A stretch of DNA of 64,000 bases from Astragalus membranaceus (GCA_039519185.1 CM076850.1:159942462-160006461); one strand, 5' to 3'. Counted from the stretch's first letter, positions 44,511 through 56,387 are shown. The notes: generated from the letters alone by a model not told the origin. Numbers and translations: made by a program.

Positions 44511-44624
44511 TATTGTTATCACACCTCATTTTTATTTAAAAACATTTTATAACTTCCTAAATTTAGGATTGAAAATCAAGCCGTCCCCTCCTAAACCCTC
44601 CATCCAAAACCCAAACATAATACC
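44511..44624 (+). mobile_element. Tourist-like MITE, right half
   Basis: TATTGTTATCACACCTCATTTTTATTTA.AAACATTTTATA to CCTCCTAAACCCTCCATCCAAA matches the right half of 62157-62361 and is followed by TTA. Together with 30480-30587 it reconstitutes the MITE into which the LINEs inserted. Confidence 0.85.
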
Positions 44625-46190
44625 TTAAAGATGCCATTGATGACTATGGAACTATTAAAGATGTCATTATTCTCGCCCCCGTTTGCTTGCAGAACATGCT
44701 GGACTCAAGTTTGATAATTGTTGGATAATGGGTCTGAGGAACTATTAACGATGCCGTTGATTGTTTGTTTGAGAATGTTATGGTTGTAGTGTAGTGTTTT
44801 TTTAAGATATACGACTATTTTACCCGTGCATACGTATCAGTAATACTGTATTTGTTATGATTTGCTATGAAAATATAAATACGTTGAAAGTTGCAAAATG
44901 TAATAAAAGAAAAAGGAAAAACTCGATAAAAAGCTTTATTTTTAAATTTATTAAAATAGTTGTGTTGGAAAAAGTTAAAAAAAGTCAGTATCTTCTTATA
45001 ATATTGATAATGGAGTAAAAATCAAGAAAAGAGAAAATGAGATTTAAGGTAAAATATCCACCCTGTTGGCGCTCCCGTTGGCACTCCTGTTGGCACTCTC
45101 GTTGCCGCTCTCATTGCCGATTTCATTGCCAGTCTCTCGTTGCGACATTATTACTCTTTTTTTTCTATATGATTTAATATTAATTTAATCATATTCATTT
45201 AATTATAAAAAAGTTATTTTGTAATTTTTGATAGTGGTTAATTTTTTTTTTTACAATTGTTAGTGGTTAATTGATTGCTTTTATTTATTATCTGAAAAAT
45301 TGATTGATTTTAGTAGATTTAACAGAGAGATTATAGTAAATACTAAATTATAAATTATTTAATCATTTTAATTAAATTATTAACAAAAAGTTATTTTAGA
45401 ATTTTTGCTAGTGGTTAATTTATTTTGTCAAAAAAATGATTAATTTATGTTAGTGGCAAAATGACTAAAATACCCAAAAAATGGACACGTGACGGCCTAG
45501 TAGAATGTCTAAAAATATCAAATTGCTAGCGGTTAGTTTTATTATAGTAGTATTAGGTAGATAGATAGATAGACAAGATTAGAGAATGGAATAAAAATCA
45601 GAAAAAAGAAAATGAGGTCTAATATAAGTTATGCACCCCTGTAGCCACCGGCGTTGCGGCTCCTCTTGCGGCTCCCTTTATCGCTCTCGTTGCCGCTCCA
45701 CGATCCTTTTCTTGATTGTATTTCATTACTTGTTATGAATAAAATGCATTAGATACTTTCCGTAAAAAAAACATGTCACATTCAATGTGAGAAACACACC
45801 CTCAACCCTAAATTAATTAACATCTGGAACAAGAAAGATAAAACAACGGGTGGCCCAAAAAATTACATACTACTGTAATATGTTGTGATTTTTTTTTGAC
45901 AACAATATGTTGTGATATTATCTTAGATTTTGTATAACGCAACGTCGCAACCTCACGAAACTCATTTTTCTTTTCAAACTATTTGTCAAATGAAAAAGAT
46001 CACTTTTCATGCTGCATTCATTGGCTCGGTATTTAATTGAGGCATTTGCCATTTATTACACCATTAATGCGGTTTTTAAGTGGTGGGACTTGATGGATTC
46101 ATTGTGATATTGATTGATATATCCATTAATTTGGTATTTTGTTATATGTCATTTTCACGTATCGAAAAAAAAAAACGGATGCATATACAC
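44625..46190. other. Intergenic with short GC-rich minisatellites
   Basis: No gene supported. Two related blocks about 580 bases apart (about 44990-45150 and 45580-45705) each have an AAAATCA.GAAAA..GAAAATGAG lead followed by 9-12 bp CCGTTGGCACTC/TCGTTGCCGCTC units. The remainder is AT-rich, with a GATA microsatellite near 45549-45566. Confidence 0.55.
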
Positions 46191-46206
46191 AACTAATAGA
46201 AACTTA

Positions 46207-46393
46207 ACCCATAGATTGGGGTTCAGCTGTTGGGGCTGAACTTCCCTTAACCAAGGATCGGGGGTTCGATCCCCGCCTTGAGTACGGAACAGCGTTAAAA
46301 CTCTGAGCCAGCTGTCTTGCCCCTCGAGGCACCTACAATGAGCGGGGGATTAGTCACTGTTCTCCGTGTGGTGGATACCCGGGTTTAAAAAAA
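46207..46393 (+). mobile_element. SINE 1 of a tandem pair
   Basis: Flanked by AACTAATAGAAACTTA (46191-46206 and 46394-46409). The head carries a B-box-like GGGGGTTCGATCCCCGCC near 46259-46276. The body has GCCCCTCGAGGCACCTACAA and ends with an A run. The left half of the head is tRNA-like. Confidence 0.9.
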
Positions 46394-46409
46394 AACTAAT
46401 AGAAACTTA

Positions 46410-46636
46410 GTTTAAAAAAATCAATAAGAGTTTGTCCGAGTGGTAACGGGACTCGGATCGCACTCCAAATTCTCGGGTTCGAATTTTGGAGGTGGAGAAA
46501 ACTCTGTTGGGAGGGGAGAACCACGCGGACCGACAAAGCCGGGTAATCGTGGCCAGCCAGGTTTTTCAGTGTAAATTAGTCATCGACAAAGACGGTGTAA
46601 ACTTCGCGCACTAATGACATAGTATATAAAAAAAAA
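46410..46636 (+). mobile_element. SINE 2 of a tandem pair, different family
   Basis: A-box-like GAGTGGTAACGGGACTCGG near 46438-46456 and B-box CTCGGGTTCGAATTTTGG near 46472-46489 indicate a tRNA origin. It ends with an 11-A run. The right flank AACTAATAAAAACTTA (46637-46652) matches the left flank at 46394-46409 with one change, so it reused the same target as SINE 1. Confidence 0.87.
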
Positions 46637-46652
46637 AACTAATAAAAACTTA

Positions 46653-48422
46653 ACATTTGAGTATTATTATAAAAACTCACACACTTGGCTTAATGACTTA
46701 AACTACTTTGAGACATGAATGATCGATTTGGTGCTCCTAAATTTGATTCTCGTAGTGAATAAATTCGGTATTGCCTAATACAAAATTTGCTCCAAATCAC
46801 GAGTGGAGATTAATCTTTCGTGTAGTTAGAGGTTTAAAAAGAAAATTTTATTTATGGGGAACATTGGCATTGGCCCAAAAAATTATGCGCTCAAATTCAA
46901 TGTATGTCACTTTTGTTCTATTTTTTTTCGTAACAACGTTGGCTACCTACGTAGTGTCTCAACGTTTTCAATAAAAGACTATTCTCTGCTCGTGCTTAGG
47001 ATCAAATTTTGCACTGGTCAACACCGAATTTGTCCACTGCATGAATCGAACCTGAGAGCACCAGATCGACCCCTGTGTACTAGGTTACTTTTATTCTATT
47101 TATGCTGAAGATGCTCTTATACACACATTTTTTTTATAACAAACAAGTAAATAAATTTTCAAAATGAGAACTACGAGATATGTATAATGCAAAGCTAGTG
47201 AATTTTAAACATATAAACAAAACATATCAGATCGTTTGAGACGGCCATGATCATTGTAGAATTTGGAGGCCCCATCATCGATGTTGAAAACTTGATGGTG
47301 ACTAATAAGGCTAGTGTTCCACTTCCTTAAATGGTAAAACCACTTTTTTTTGACAAAAAAAGGTAAAACCACTAGTACCTAAAATAAAAACCACTAATAC
47401 CTAAAACCTTGACTACCAACTACTAGTAATTTCTTACATCATTTTACCCAAATTAAATATTTATACAGAGCACCAGAACTCCAAATTAAAGGGTGATCCC
47501 AATAGTAATACAAGCCAAAACTTAACTTACCCCAAAGAAATACAAGCCAAAAGAGAACTTGACGTGTTAGTAGCTTTTTTTTTTAATCATTATTGGCTAC
47601 TAATGTAGTGTCACAAATACTTTCAAAGAAAAAATAATTTTTGTTGGTGTTTAGGATCAATTTTACACTAATCAACAGTCAACACTGAGTTTATCTACTA
47701 CGAGAGTCAAACTCATAAGCACTGTTACTAAGGAATTCCTTAGTATCATAAGTCTTTGTTGTCCAATGTATTTAATTTTTTCTCAAATTTGTAAGCATAC
47801 TTCACCATGCACTAACATCTCCAACCTTTGCCCACAAAAATATAGTACATTTAAAATGCACAAGCTATAAAATAGATAATGACATTTTTTTGGGGCGAAT
47901 AGAAAATGACATATATGCTTACTAATTAGTGATTTTAGATAGAATTAATTAATTCTCTAACTAATAAGTGATTTTCCTAATCACCACCAGTATCAAATGT
48001 TTCCGGTATATGGTATATGTGCAGCTGGCACCTACCAGATATAAGAAGCAAAGTATTCAACAAATGAAAAATTTGCAAAAGAGGAAAAAATAAAGGCACT
48101 TCAATTTTTTGTTGTGTTTGAGAGATGCTTTTTAACTTCTTCGTGATGCATTTGATGTGTAAATTAAGTATAGCATTGCCTGTAGCCATGCAAATATGGT
48201 CCCCTCGTATACACACCCTTTTCCTTGGCTCATGTTCACTTTCCTTCCCCACATGCATTCACACAAACCTACGTACATACATAGAGAAAAAGAGATAGAA
48301 AATGTAATTAAGGTTTCCCCACTTTTTTAGGGTATTTTTGGTTCTACACTGGCTAATTCCCAAATATGTCAAAATCAATTTTGTATTTCTAGAATTACTT
48401 TTGGCACAGTGGCATAAGCTAT
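46653..48422. other. AT-rich intergenic DNA, no gene seen
   Basis: Contains two dispersed copies of a degenerate TTT.GTGTTTAGGATCAATTTT-like phrase (about 46985 and 47645) with GTAGTGTC..AA.A.TTTCAA upstream of each, probably old repeat relics. The short reading frames have no recognised similarity. Confidence 0.45.
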
Positions 48423-48430
48423 CCTGAGAC

Positions 48431-49597
48431 TAGAGGTGTCAATTTGGCCCAAGCCCCCAAGCCCAGCCCCATTGGCCCCCAATCAAGCCCCATAAAATTG
48501 AAGCCCCCTATTAATGGGGCTTTTTTTAGCCCCAGCCCACACTTTTAAATTTTTTAGTGGGTTGGGGCCAGGGCTTTGTGGGCTGGCCCCCAAATTTTAT
48601 TCTCATTTTTTTCCCACTATTTACACCTCTACTTTCATTCTTTCACCCCCATTCCTCTTCTCCTTCCCTCTTACCACCCACATTCTTCTCCCTCTCACCA
48701 CAACCACCACCACCATCTCCCACTCACCACCACCACCTCATTTTCCCTCCCACCACCACCACCTCCTTATCCCTCTCGCCACCACCACCCCACCTCTTTT
48801 CCCACTATTTATACCTCTACTTTCATTCTTTCACCCACTTCCTCTTCTCTCTCACTCCCACCACCACCACCACCACCATCTTCTACTCACCACCACCACC
48901 TCCTTTTCCCTCTCACCACCATCACCTTCATTTTCCTCTCACCACCACCACCACCACCACCACCTATTTTCCCACTATTTACACATCTACTTTCATTCTT
49001 TCACCCTCTTCCTCTTCTCTTTCACTCTCACCACAACCTCCTTTTCCCTTTCACCACAACCACCACCACCATCTTCGACTAACCACCACCTTCTTTTCTC
49101 TCTCACCACCACCACCACCTCCTTTTCCATCTCACCACCATCACACAACAACCACCACCTCCTTTTTCCTCTCACCAACCACCACCACCACCACCACCAC
49201 CTATTTTTCCACTATTTACACATCCACTTTCATTCTTTCACCCCCTTCCTCTTCTCCCTCTCTCACCACCACCTCCTTCTCCCTCTCACCACAACCACCA
49301 TCATCACTATCTCACACTCACCACCACCACCACCACCACCACCAAGAGTGGGTCATTATTTGCAAAATAAATATTCAGGGCCCATGGGCTAAACTAGGCC
49401 ATCAAAGTTGAGTGGGTCATTTTTTGCAAAATAAATATTCAGGGCCTATGGGCGGGGCTGGGCCCACATGGGCCTTATGGGCTTGGGGCCTATGTGGGGC
49501 CTTAGGATGGTGGGCTTTTTGGCCCATGGGCTTTTTGGTCCATGGGCCATGTGGGCTTAGGGTGGGCTGGCCCACGTGGGCCAAATTGACAGCTCTA
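48431..49597 (+). mobile_element. Non-autonomous hAT-like element with CCACCA core, 1167 bp
   Basis: Inverted ends TAGAGGTGTCAATTTGGCCC and GGGCCAAATTGACAGCTCTA are flanked by an exact 8-bp duplication CCTGAGAC (48423-48430, 49598-49605). The 8-bp duplication indicates hAT. The interior is a roughly 200-bp higher-order repeat of CCACCACCA plus CCCACTATTTACAC.TCTACT and TCATTCTTTCACCC units. Open frames of up to 292 codons here are histidine/proline/serine-rich repeat translations. Confidence 0.93.
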
Positions 49598-49737
49598 CCT
49601 GAGACACGAGGGGTCGAGTCGCTACTTTCGAGTTCGATTCCCACAATGGATAATAACACTGACACGAGGGGTCGATTCGCGAGGCAAGTGGGAAATTGAA
49701 GTTTATCTCAAAAAAAAAACACAATAAGTAGCTCCTT

Positions 49738-49975
49738 TTAGAAAAAGCACTACTGAAACTCTTCTCCGCGTTTTTGGCTTGAGGAGCGCTTTCCTCAAAG
49801 CGCTACTAATGATGCTCCGCGTTTTTGGCTTAAGGAGCGCTTTAAAACAAAACGCTACTTATAGTGCTCTGTGTTTTTACCATAAGTAGCGCTTCCAAAT
49901 TAACAAAGCGCTACTAAAGATGTAACATAAGTAGCGTTTTATTAAAAAAGCCACTTAAGAGTGCGCCCTTTTTTT
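49738..49975. repeat. AGCGCTACT-type imperfect inverted/tandem repeats
   Basis: Repeated GCTCCGCGTTTTTGGCTT.AGGAGCGCTTT, then AAAGCGCTACTAA.GATG in alternating orientation, three to four units of about 65-70 bp. Such dense short inverted motifs resemble subterminal regions of CACTA-type transposons, but no CACTA end or TSD was found. Confidence 0.6.
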
Positions 49976-50359
49976 AAACTTATGGAGTCCGAAATTTGTT
50001 CCTAAACACGAGTGAATATTAGTCTTTCGATAAAAGCATTGAGACATTCCGTAGGTAGCAACCAAAAAAGTTAAAAAATAATATGTTCCCAAGAGCTTGA
50101 AAAATCAATGCATAAGCACTTGGACTTTAAACTAGTACACATAGAGCAAATGAAATGTGACCTAGTAATGGAACCATGCTATTGTAGAATCATCAGTTCT
50201 ATAGGACAGGTAAAACCTCCAAAAGCGCACTTGTAGAATTGTCTGAATTGAAACAAGGTAACATGTTTCAGTGTATGGTTAATCCACATTTTTGACTGTT
50301 TTGATCCTCCATAGTCAGGAAAGATATTGGTCCCATATGATTAGTTTAATTACGCCCTG

Positions 50360-50705
50360 CTTTAATCTCTTTATATACACCCCCTCCAACCCACATTACT
50401 TCTCATCACCTCTCTAAATTGATTTCTTTCTTCTCCTATAGTACTCTCTACAAGGCTCCCTCTCTCTTTCAAAAAAAAATATATATATCTTACATCCCTT
50501 ATCTCTCTCTCCCCCACTGCTGGGCTCTCTCTCTCTCTCTCTCTCTCTCTCAATATAAATTATTCTTCCATTTCTCCTATATAAGTTGGTGTTGGTGGAG
50601 GGAAGCTTGGAGGAAAAAGGAGGTGTGGGTGCTTGAAGAAAGTTCGTCATCCCTTCCTCTAAATTCTTCTTGGGAGTACCACCTCTTGAGCTTTATTGGG
50701 TGAGC
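50360..50705 (+). promoter_or_regulatory. Candidate promoter and pyrimidine-rich leader, relict
   Basis: TTTATATACACCCC near 50370 resembles a TATA box. It is followed by CT/TTC-rich leader sequence including a (CT)13 run at 50525-50551 and a possible donor TTG|GTGAGC near 50699. It may be the 5' end of the amino acid permease pseudogene starting 1.2 kb downstream. No coding exon can be assigned. Confidence 0.35.
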
Positions 50706-51929
50706 TTCTAAAATTTTCTGATAGTGGTAGTTTTGGTAGTTTTCTGAAGATAATAAACTTGTTCATCATAAACTTTTTATTAAAAAGGATTTATTTTTGT
50801 AAACTTGTTTCAAAGAAATATTTTAAGCAAAAATCACAAATTTCTTCTCCTTTTTCCTATCCAAAACGGTGGCTCTCTAGGAAGGAATTACCCATGAGAA
50901 AGTTTCATGTTTAACAAAAAAAAGGTCTGATCTTTACACTATAAATAAGATGGGAAGATGGATCTTTGAGGGGGGATCTCACTTTTTATGAAGTTTTGAT
51001 GCTTCTTTTAGTCAGATCTCATTTATTTTAAAGGAAAGACTTTGCTTTTTTCCCAAGGATTTGATATTTGAAAAATGAAAGGATGTTATTTTAAAAGGTA
51101 TAATTTTTAGCAAGTCTGAAATTTAGAGTCATCAAAAGTTTTCGTAAAATTAACGGTATTTTTTTATCATGATAAAAATTAGTTTTTTGTTAAAAAGAAA
51201 GGAAATTTTTAGCATCAAACATGTTCAAATGATTTTGGGAAAAAAAATATCTAACTTAAGATTTCAAATATCTTTTTACATTCATCTCATTTTTAGTTGA
51301 TTATTTGTTTTCTAAAAACTGTACTCATTTTGCTATTGTTTATGCACAAATTTTGTTGGATTTGACTTAGTATTGCTAATTTAAAATGTCTCATAAATTT
51401 GCAAAATAATAGGTTGTCAATTTTAGACACCCGAAGCTTATTTTAATATACTTTACCTTTTGGGTTGTTGGATGTCCAAATAAAAATCATATTTGAAAAC
51501 TAGACATTCTAAGCTTTTCAGGAGTTGCATTTGCTCAAATTCGATTGTTTGTTATTTTAATAAAATTGGTGAAGTTAGTGCATGAATGTAGAAATTTTAG
51601 AAGCACAAGTTAAGTTTTGTTTTAGTCTTGGATGAGACCTAAAGGCCCATGAATCCTACCTCAATAGTGAGAAAGTTGGTTAGATCCTCAAGAAAAACGA
51701 TATGACAATCAAAAACATAAGTCTTACAAAGAAGCTTGTTAAAAGAATTAATAATGAACTAGTAGTTTAAAGACCATAGTTTCCACCTCCTGAACAATTG
51801 ATTAAGAGGAGGAAGACTAAAAAGAATTGGAATCCTAAGTTCCAAGTGTTGTCCAATCCCACATGAAATTAGGGACCAATGACACAATTTTAACATGTAC
51901 GAGCTTACGTGTGAAGGTTGTTAAATTAA
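50706..51929. other. AT-rich intergenic or intronic DNA
   Basis: No exon recognised between the leader-like region and the first permease-like frame. T-rich, with many short homopolymers. Confidence 0.4.
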
Positions 51930-53012
51930 TTTGAAAAATATGCGCGTAAATGAAAGTAATAGGTTAATGTTTGAGACCTATTCGATTATTGCTCTTGCAC
52001 TCGAAATAGCTAAAATTGGCGGATTAATGTTTGAGACCCTATTTATAATGTTGTCTCCATATATAGGTTTTTTCTTTACTTACACATTAGTTAATTCGTT
52101 AACAGAAAATGATATTATCAAGGGTACCCTTGGGGGGAATGACTATTAGAGGTTTGTCAAAAAACCATAACATATGGAGGACATTTCAGACTGTTTGAAG
52201 GGTAGCCTTGTGGGAATGGCTATTGGAGGTTTGTCAGAAAAGCAGAACATATGGAAGACTTGTCAGGCTATAGGGGATATAGCATTCGCATTCTCATATG
52301 CCGTGGTTCTTATTGAAATTCAGGTACACCTCTTCAGAATCTAACTGCTGCAATTCAATGTAATTTAAAACCTTTGCTAACCAAAATCTATGATACAGGA
52401 TACTTTGAAATCACCATATATATGAAGAGAAGTATATGAAAAAGACAACCAAGCTTAGCATCGGAATGACCACATTTTTTTAAATGTTATGCTGAGGTCT
52501 TGGGTATGTTACCTTCAGAGAGAAAGCTCCAGATAACTTGCTCCTTGACTATGAATTCTATGGGCCATATTGGCTAGGAATTATAGCCAATATTGCTGTA
52601 ATAATTCATCTGGTGGGAGCGTATCAGGTTTTCAGCCAGGCCATCTTTAACTTTGTTGAGAAGGCAGCCGAAACAAGATGGCCATCATATAAAGCAAGAA
52701 TTTACAATTCCGTATTTTCCTTCTTATAAATTGAATGTATTTAGATTAATTTGGAGGTCGGTCTTTGTGATCTTGTTTTTAGTAGAATTGTGGGGGTAAT
52801 TGGGGCCTTGGGATTTTGGCCTCTAAGCATCTACTTTCCAATATAGATGTGGATCTCCCAGAAGGAAATTCAAAGGTCGAGCCACAGATGGATATGGCTG
52901 AAAATATTCACAATTGTTTGTTTCTTTGTGTCGACTGCAGCTGCAATTGGGTTGGTTGTCGATTTATGGCATGACTCTAAAGCATCAAAGGGATTCCATT
53001 TAAGAGCTTGAC
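51930..53012 (+). pseudogene. Amino acid permease (AAP family) pseudogene
   Basis: Recognisable AAP transporter blocks in order: YSIIALALEIAKI (about 51980), ENDIIKGTLGG and its duplicate KGSLVGMAIGGLSEKQNIWK (about 52110-52255), CQAIGDIAFAFSYAVVLIEI with a splice donor at 52324, DTLKSP (52400), NLLLDYEFYGPYWLGIIANI then AVIIHLVGAYQVFSQAIFNF (about 52533-52650), ALGFWPLSIYFPI (about 52805-52843) and MWISQKEIQRSSHRWIWLKI with FFVSTAAAIGLVVDLWHDSK (about 52844-52980). AAPs are plasma-membrane proton/amino-acid symporters of about 480 residues and 11 helices. The N-terminal half is missing, and there are frameshifts, stops and a 78-bp duplication, so it is non-functional. Confidence 0.88.
52121..52276 (+). 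repeat. 78-bp tandem duplication in the permease pseudogene
   Basis: AGGGTACCCTTGGGGGGAAT at 52121 and AGGGTAGCCTTGTGGGAATG at 52199 start two copies. Both continue ACTATT.GAGGTTTGTCA..AAAC..AACATATGGA. The copies are about 85 percent similar by eye, so the duplication is old. Confidence 0.85.
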
Positions 53013-53944
53013 ATTTTGCTCGCCTTAGCAATGGTTTTTTTTATAGGCAATGTTAGTTTGGGGAGGGGGAAATGTTAGTTTCCGGTGTTTGAACTCGGGA
53101 TCTCATTTTTACACTCCTTCAATATCTTTTAGTTCGTCAACTGACTTACATATTGCCAATGGTTGATATATCTTTCTTTTTTTAATAAAAGTTGACGTAT
53201 CTTTCATATGCGAGTTCTTATAAAAAATGTAAACATTGTTAAATTTATATTCATGCCTTAGTATCATTTTCTTGGCCTTTTAATTTTAAACTCACAGCTT
53301 GTTTGAAGCCAAATGACAAACTAAATTTATGAACTTTTAAGGGTCCCATGTTACTGAAGGAATTTGACACAGGCTAATACAATTTATTTTAATTATAACT
53401 TGTACAAATTTATCTCACTCAAAGAAATTATAAGTTATTATATCACAGAAAATTTAAAAGCTAAATACAATTTGTACATGTATGACTTTGACAGAAGAAA
53501 AACACAATTGTGAATTATTAGACAAAGAAGTTTATATAATGCAAGTCATTTTATGGCAGAGGAAGTTTCTGATTTTCCAAAACATTCCTTTCAACTCTAT
53601 ATATATATGATTATATGCCAGGGCTTGGAGGTTGGTTCACCGGAAGATCTGATCTGATAATCCTTTCCAAGAAAATAGCTGGGAAATTGAACTTTGGTAT
53701 CACATTAACCTCATAAGATAAGATAAATTAATTAGTTGATCATGACATTGTCAACAGAAAATGAAGATAATCAAGCTGTCAAGATAGATGATTTATGACA
53801 CTAAAAAATAAATAAGGGTCGCAAAGCTTCTGCATAATGCATTAATACGTACGTAGTAGTATGGATATCATAATATGCTATCAGCTAGTTAATTCTTTAC
53901 TCTGCATCTAACTCTATATATAACATATGGGTAGCCAGCGTCAC
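53013..53944. other. Intergenic, no gene seen
   Basis: AT-rich spacer between the permease pseudogene and its second fragment. No exon, TIR or LTR signature was found. Confidence 0.45.
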
Positions 53945-54285
53945 GTAAATCGGTCAATTCTTGGTAACCCGATTGGCTATGAATTTTACGGCCCATATTG
54001 GCTATAGCCAATATTGCTGTAGTAATTCATCTGGCAGGAGCGTATCAAGTTTTTGCCAGCCCATATTTAACTTTGTTGATATATCTTTTCAGAACATTGA
54101 GTTTTTAGCAAGTAATATTTAGCTATGATATGAGTTCTTATAACTTATTAGTGGGTAGATTTTAAGCAAAAAAAAACATTTAGCTGTGATATGAGTTCTT
54201 ATTCTTATATGAAGGCAACCGGAAAAAGATGGCCGAATATGAAATACTAGTGGAACTATGGGGGGTAATTGGGGCCTTGGGCGGG
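53945..54285 (+). pseudogene. Second amino acid permease fragment
   Basis: CTATGAATTTTACGGCCCATATTGGCTATAGCCAATATTGCTGTA..AATTCATCTGG (about 53980-54035) and GAAGGCAACCGGAAAAAGATGGCC, GGGGGTAATTGGGGCCTTGG (about 54212-54282) repeat parts of 52545-52815. A deletion removes most of the exon, with a stop after PYWL. It looks like a degraded tandem duplicate. Confidence 0.85.
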
Positions 54286-54788
54286 TAATTACTCGCACAA
54301 TAAGTTAGTTGTTGTCAACGATTTATCCGCGATTAGTTTGTTATAAGCTAGCGGATGATTTTATCTGCTATAGCTATCGGATTGGATCTACCTTAAATGT
54401 AGTAAAGAAGAATTTAGTAGGCAGTTGTTATAAGCTAACGGCTTGGTTCTAAAGAAGAATTAGTAGGCAGTTTTTATTAACTAGGAGTTAGCTTTATACT
54501 CTGCATCTAACTCATATATATAACAAAAGCGTACACTGTTCTAGCCATGTAATATATAAAGGTTCAATCAAGCCATCACAGTATAGGACCCAAAAAATGG
54601 ACCAAATCCACATCTCATCACACTACATGGGAAAAATACACACCCAAAAAGGGACGAATCCTAAGAGGCATATAGGGAACCATAACCATTAACACATATA
54701 ATGGTTATAATCTGTGCCCAAAACCTGTGTAGTATCTATATATAATATATATCTTCTATCTAAGAAACCAAATTTAGAGCAACATTTT
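54286..54788. other. Polygalacturonase 3' flank
   Basis: 3' side of the polygalacturonase gene. The TATATAATATATATC stretch near 54740 is AT-rich. TTAGTAGGCAG..TTATTAA-type short duplicates occur near 54415-54485. No gene. Confidence 0.45.
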
Positions 54789-56387
54789 TTAACTGCATTG
54801 ATAGGTAGAAAGCTCTCCTACAGTCTCAGGGTCACCTTCCCTTAAGCATTCAATTGGAGGTATAGTCATGGTCTCTTGAGTTCCATAAGCATTCCAACAA
54901 AAAGGGTCATCCAACAATTCTCCTTCATATGGTAAAAGCTCAACCTCAGAGAGTGTTATGTTTGTGCAGGCAACAGTATCACTACATGCAAAGTGAATTG
55001 GAGGGGTTCTCACATCATAAGTACCCTTTATGTTTTTATAGGACACTTCATTAACATGGACAGCTGAAGTTTGATTTAGACATTCCTTTGACATGCAGTA
55101 GTATTGGTCTATAATTATGCAGTTTCCTACATTCTCCATTTGAATGTTCTCAAAGTTTAAACCTGTCACTGATCCCATCCCTCCTTGCCATGTCTTGATT
55201 CTTAATCCATTGTCTGATTCCCGTATGATTGTGTCGCGGACAGTTAAGTTCGATACACATGCTTGAGAATTGTGCACACCAAGACTTCCAATGCTGTAGA
55301 AAAAACACAACACTAAGCTTAGGAAGGCATGCTGAATTTTGCACAATACAAAAATTGGTATTGCAAATAATGTTACATAATTGCTGTGTTAAATATGTAA
55401 ATGTTTCACAAATACTAGTTAACAAGCACCAGTTGGTGCCAAGTTTTTAAAAAAGTGTCTGCAACCGTAATCTGAGTTGCAGCATCATGGTTTTTGAAGT
55501 TTATGTACCCACAACGCCACCATATCAATCGTATTTGACAGCGATTCTCCATAATATCAAATATCATAACAAGATCATTTTTTAAAACCTTAATTGTCAG
55601 TAGCTCTATTAATCGTCAATATTAGATTGGTAAAATTGTGCTTAGGGTTCTTTAAGTTTATTTAAAATTCTGGATACGTACTTTAAGTTTTTTTTCTCAT
55701 TCAAATCCTTTATGTTTCAAATTAGTTTTTTATGTTTCTAATAATTGTTTTAAATTGGTCTTTATAAACGGAACACATGGAAGACCAATTTAAAACATAA
55801 ACGGAAACATGAAGGGCCAATTTGACATGGATTCCGAATTTGAAACATAAACAGAAATATAGAGGCTTTGAATGAGAAAAAGAATTAAAGGACGAATCAG
55901 AAATTTTAAATAAACTTAAAAGACCATAAACGCAATTTTGCCCGTAAGATAAGATTATGAGATTTACCTAATACCGTGGCTAGGACCACAAGTGACACCA
56001 ACAATCTCAATATTTGAGGTCCCGGGTCCAATTGAAATGCAATCATCACCTGTTTAAATCATGTTATTATAAATATAAACTGCTGTTGTAAGAAATAGTG
56101 AAAAATATATAGAAGTAAAGTGAATATTGCTCTTAAGTCATTACCATTGCTTATCAAGGAGTTATATATACCAACAGCTTGTGAGTTTTCAACATGAATT
56201 CCATCAGTGTTGGGGCTGAGTTTAGGTGAAGAAATGGTAAGCCTATCAATCATTACTACTTGGCAACCATCGAATTTCATATGGAACTGAGGACTGTTTT
56301 GAATTCTCAATCCAGTCACCTTCAAATTGGAACTCATGAAGAACCGTATCATCTACAAACAGAAACACAAAAACAAGTATAAGACAG

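Noticed and set aside
46430..46495. tRNA gene
   Set aside because: A- and B-box-like sequences are present, but no cloverleaf closes. The body continues into a SINE with poly(A) and target duplication.
48514..49411. Two long overlapping open frames (284 and 292 codons), histidine/proline/serine-rich
   Set aside because: Both are translations of the CCACCA satellite inside a non-autonomous hAT element. Multiple frames are open at once and no domain is present.
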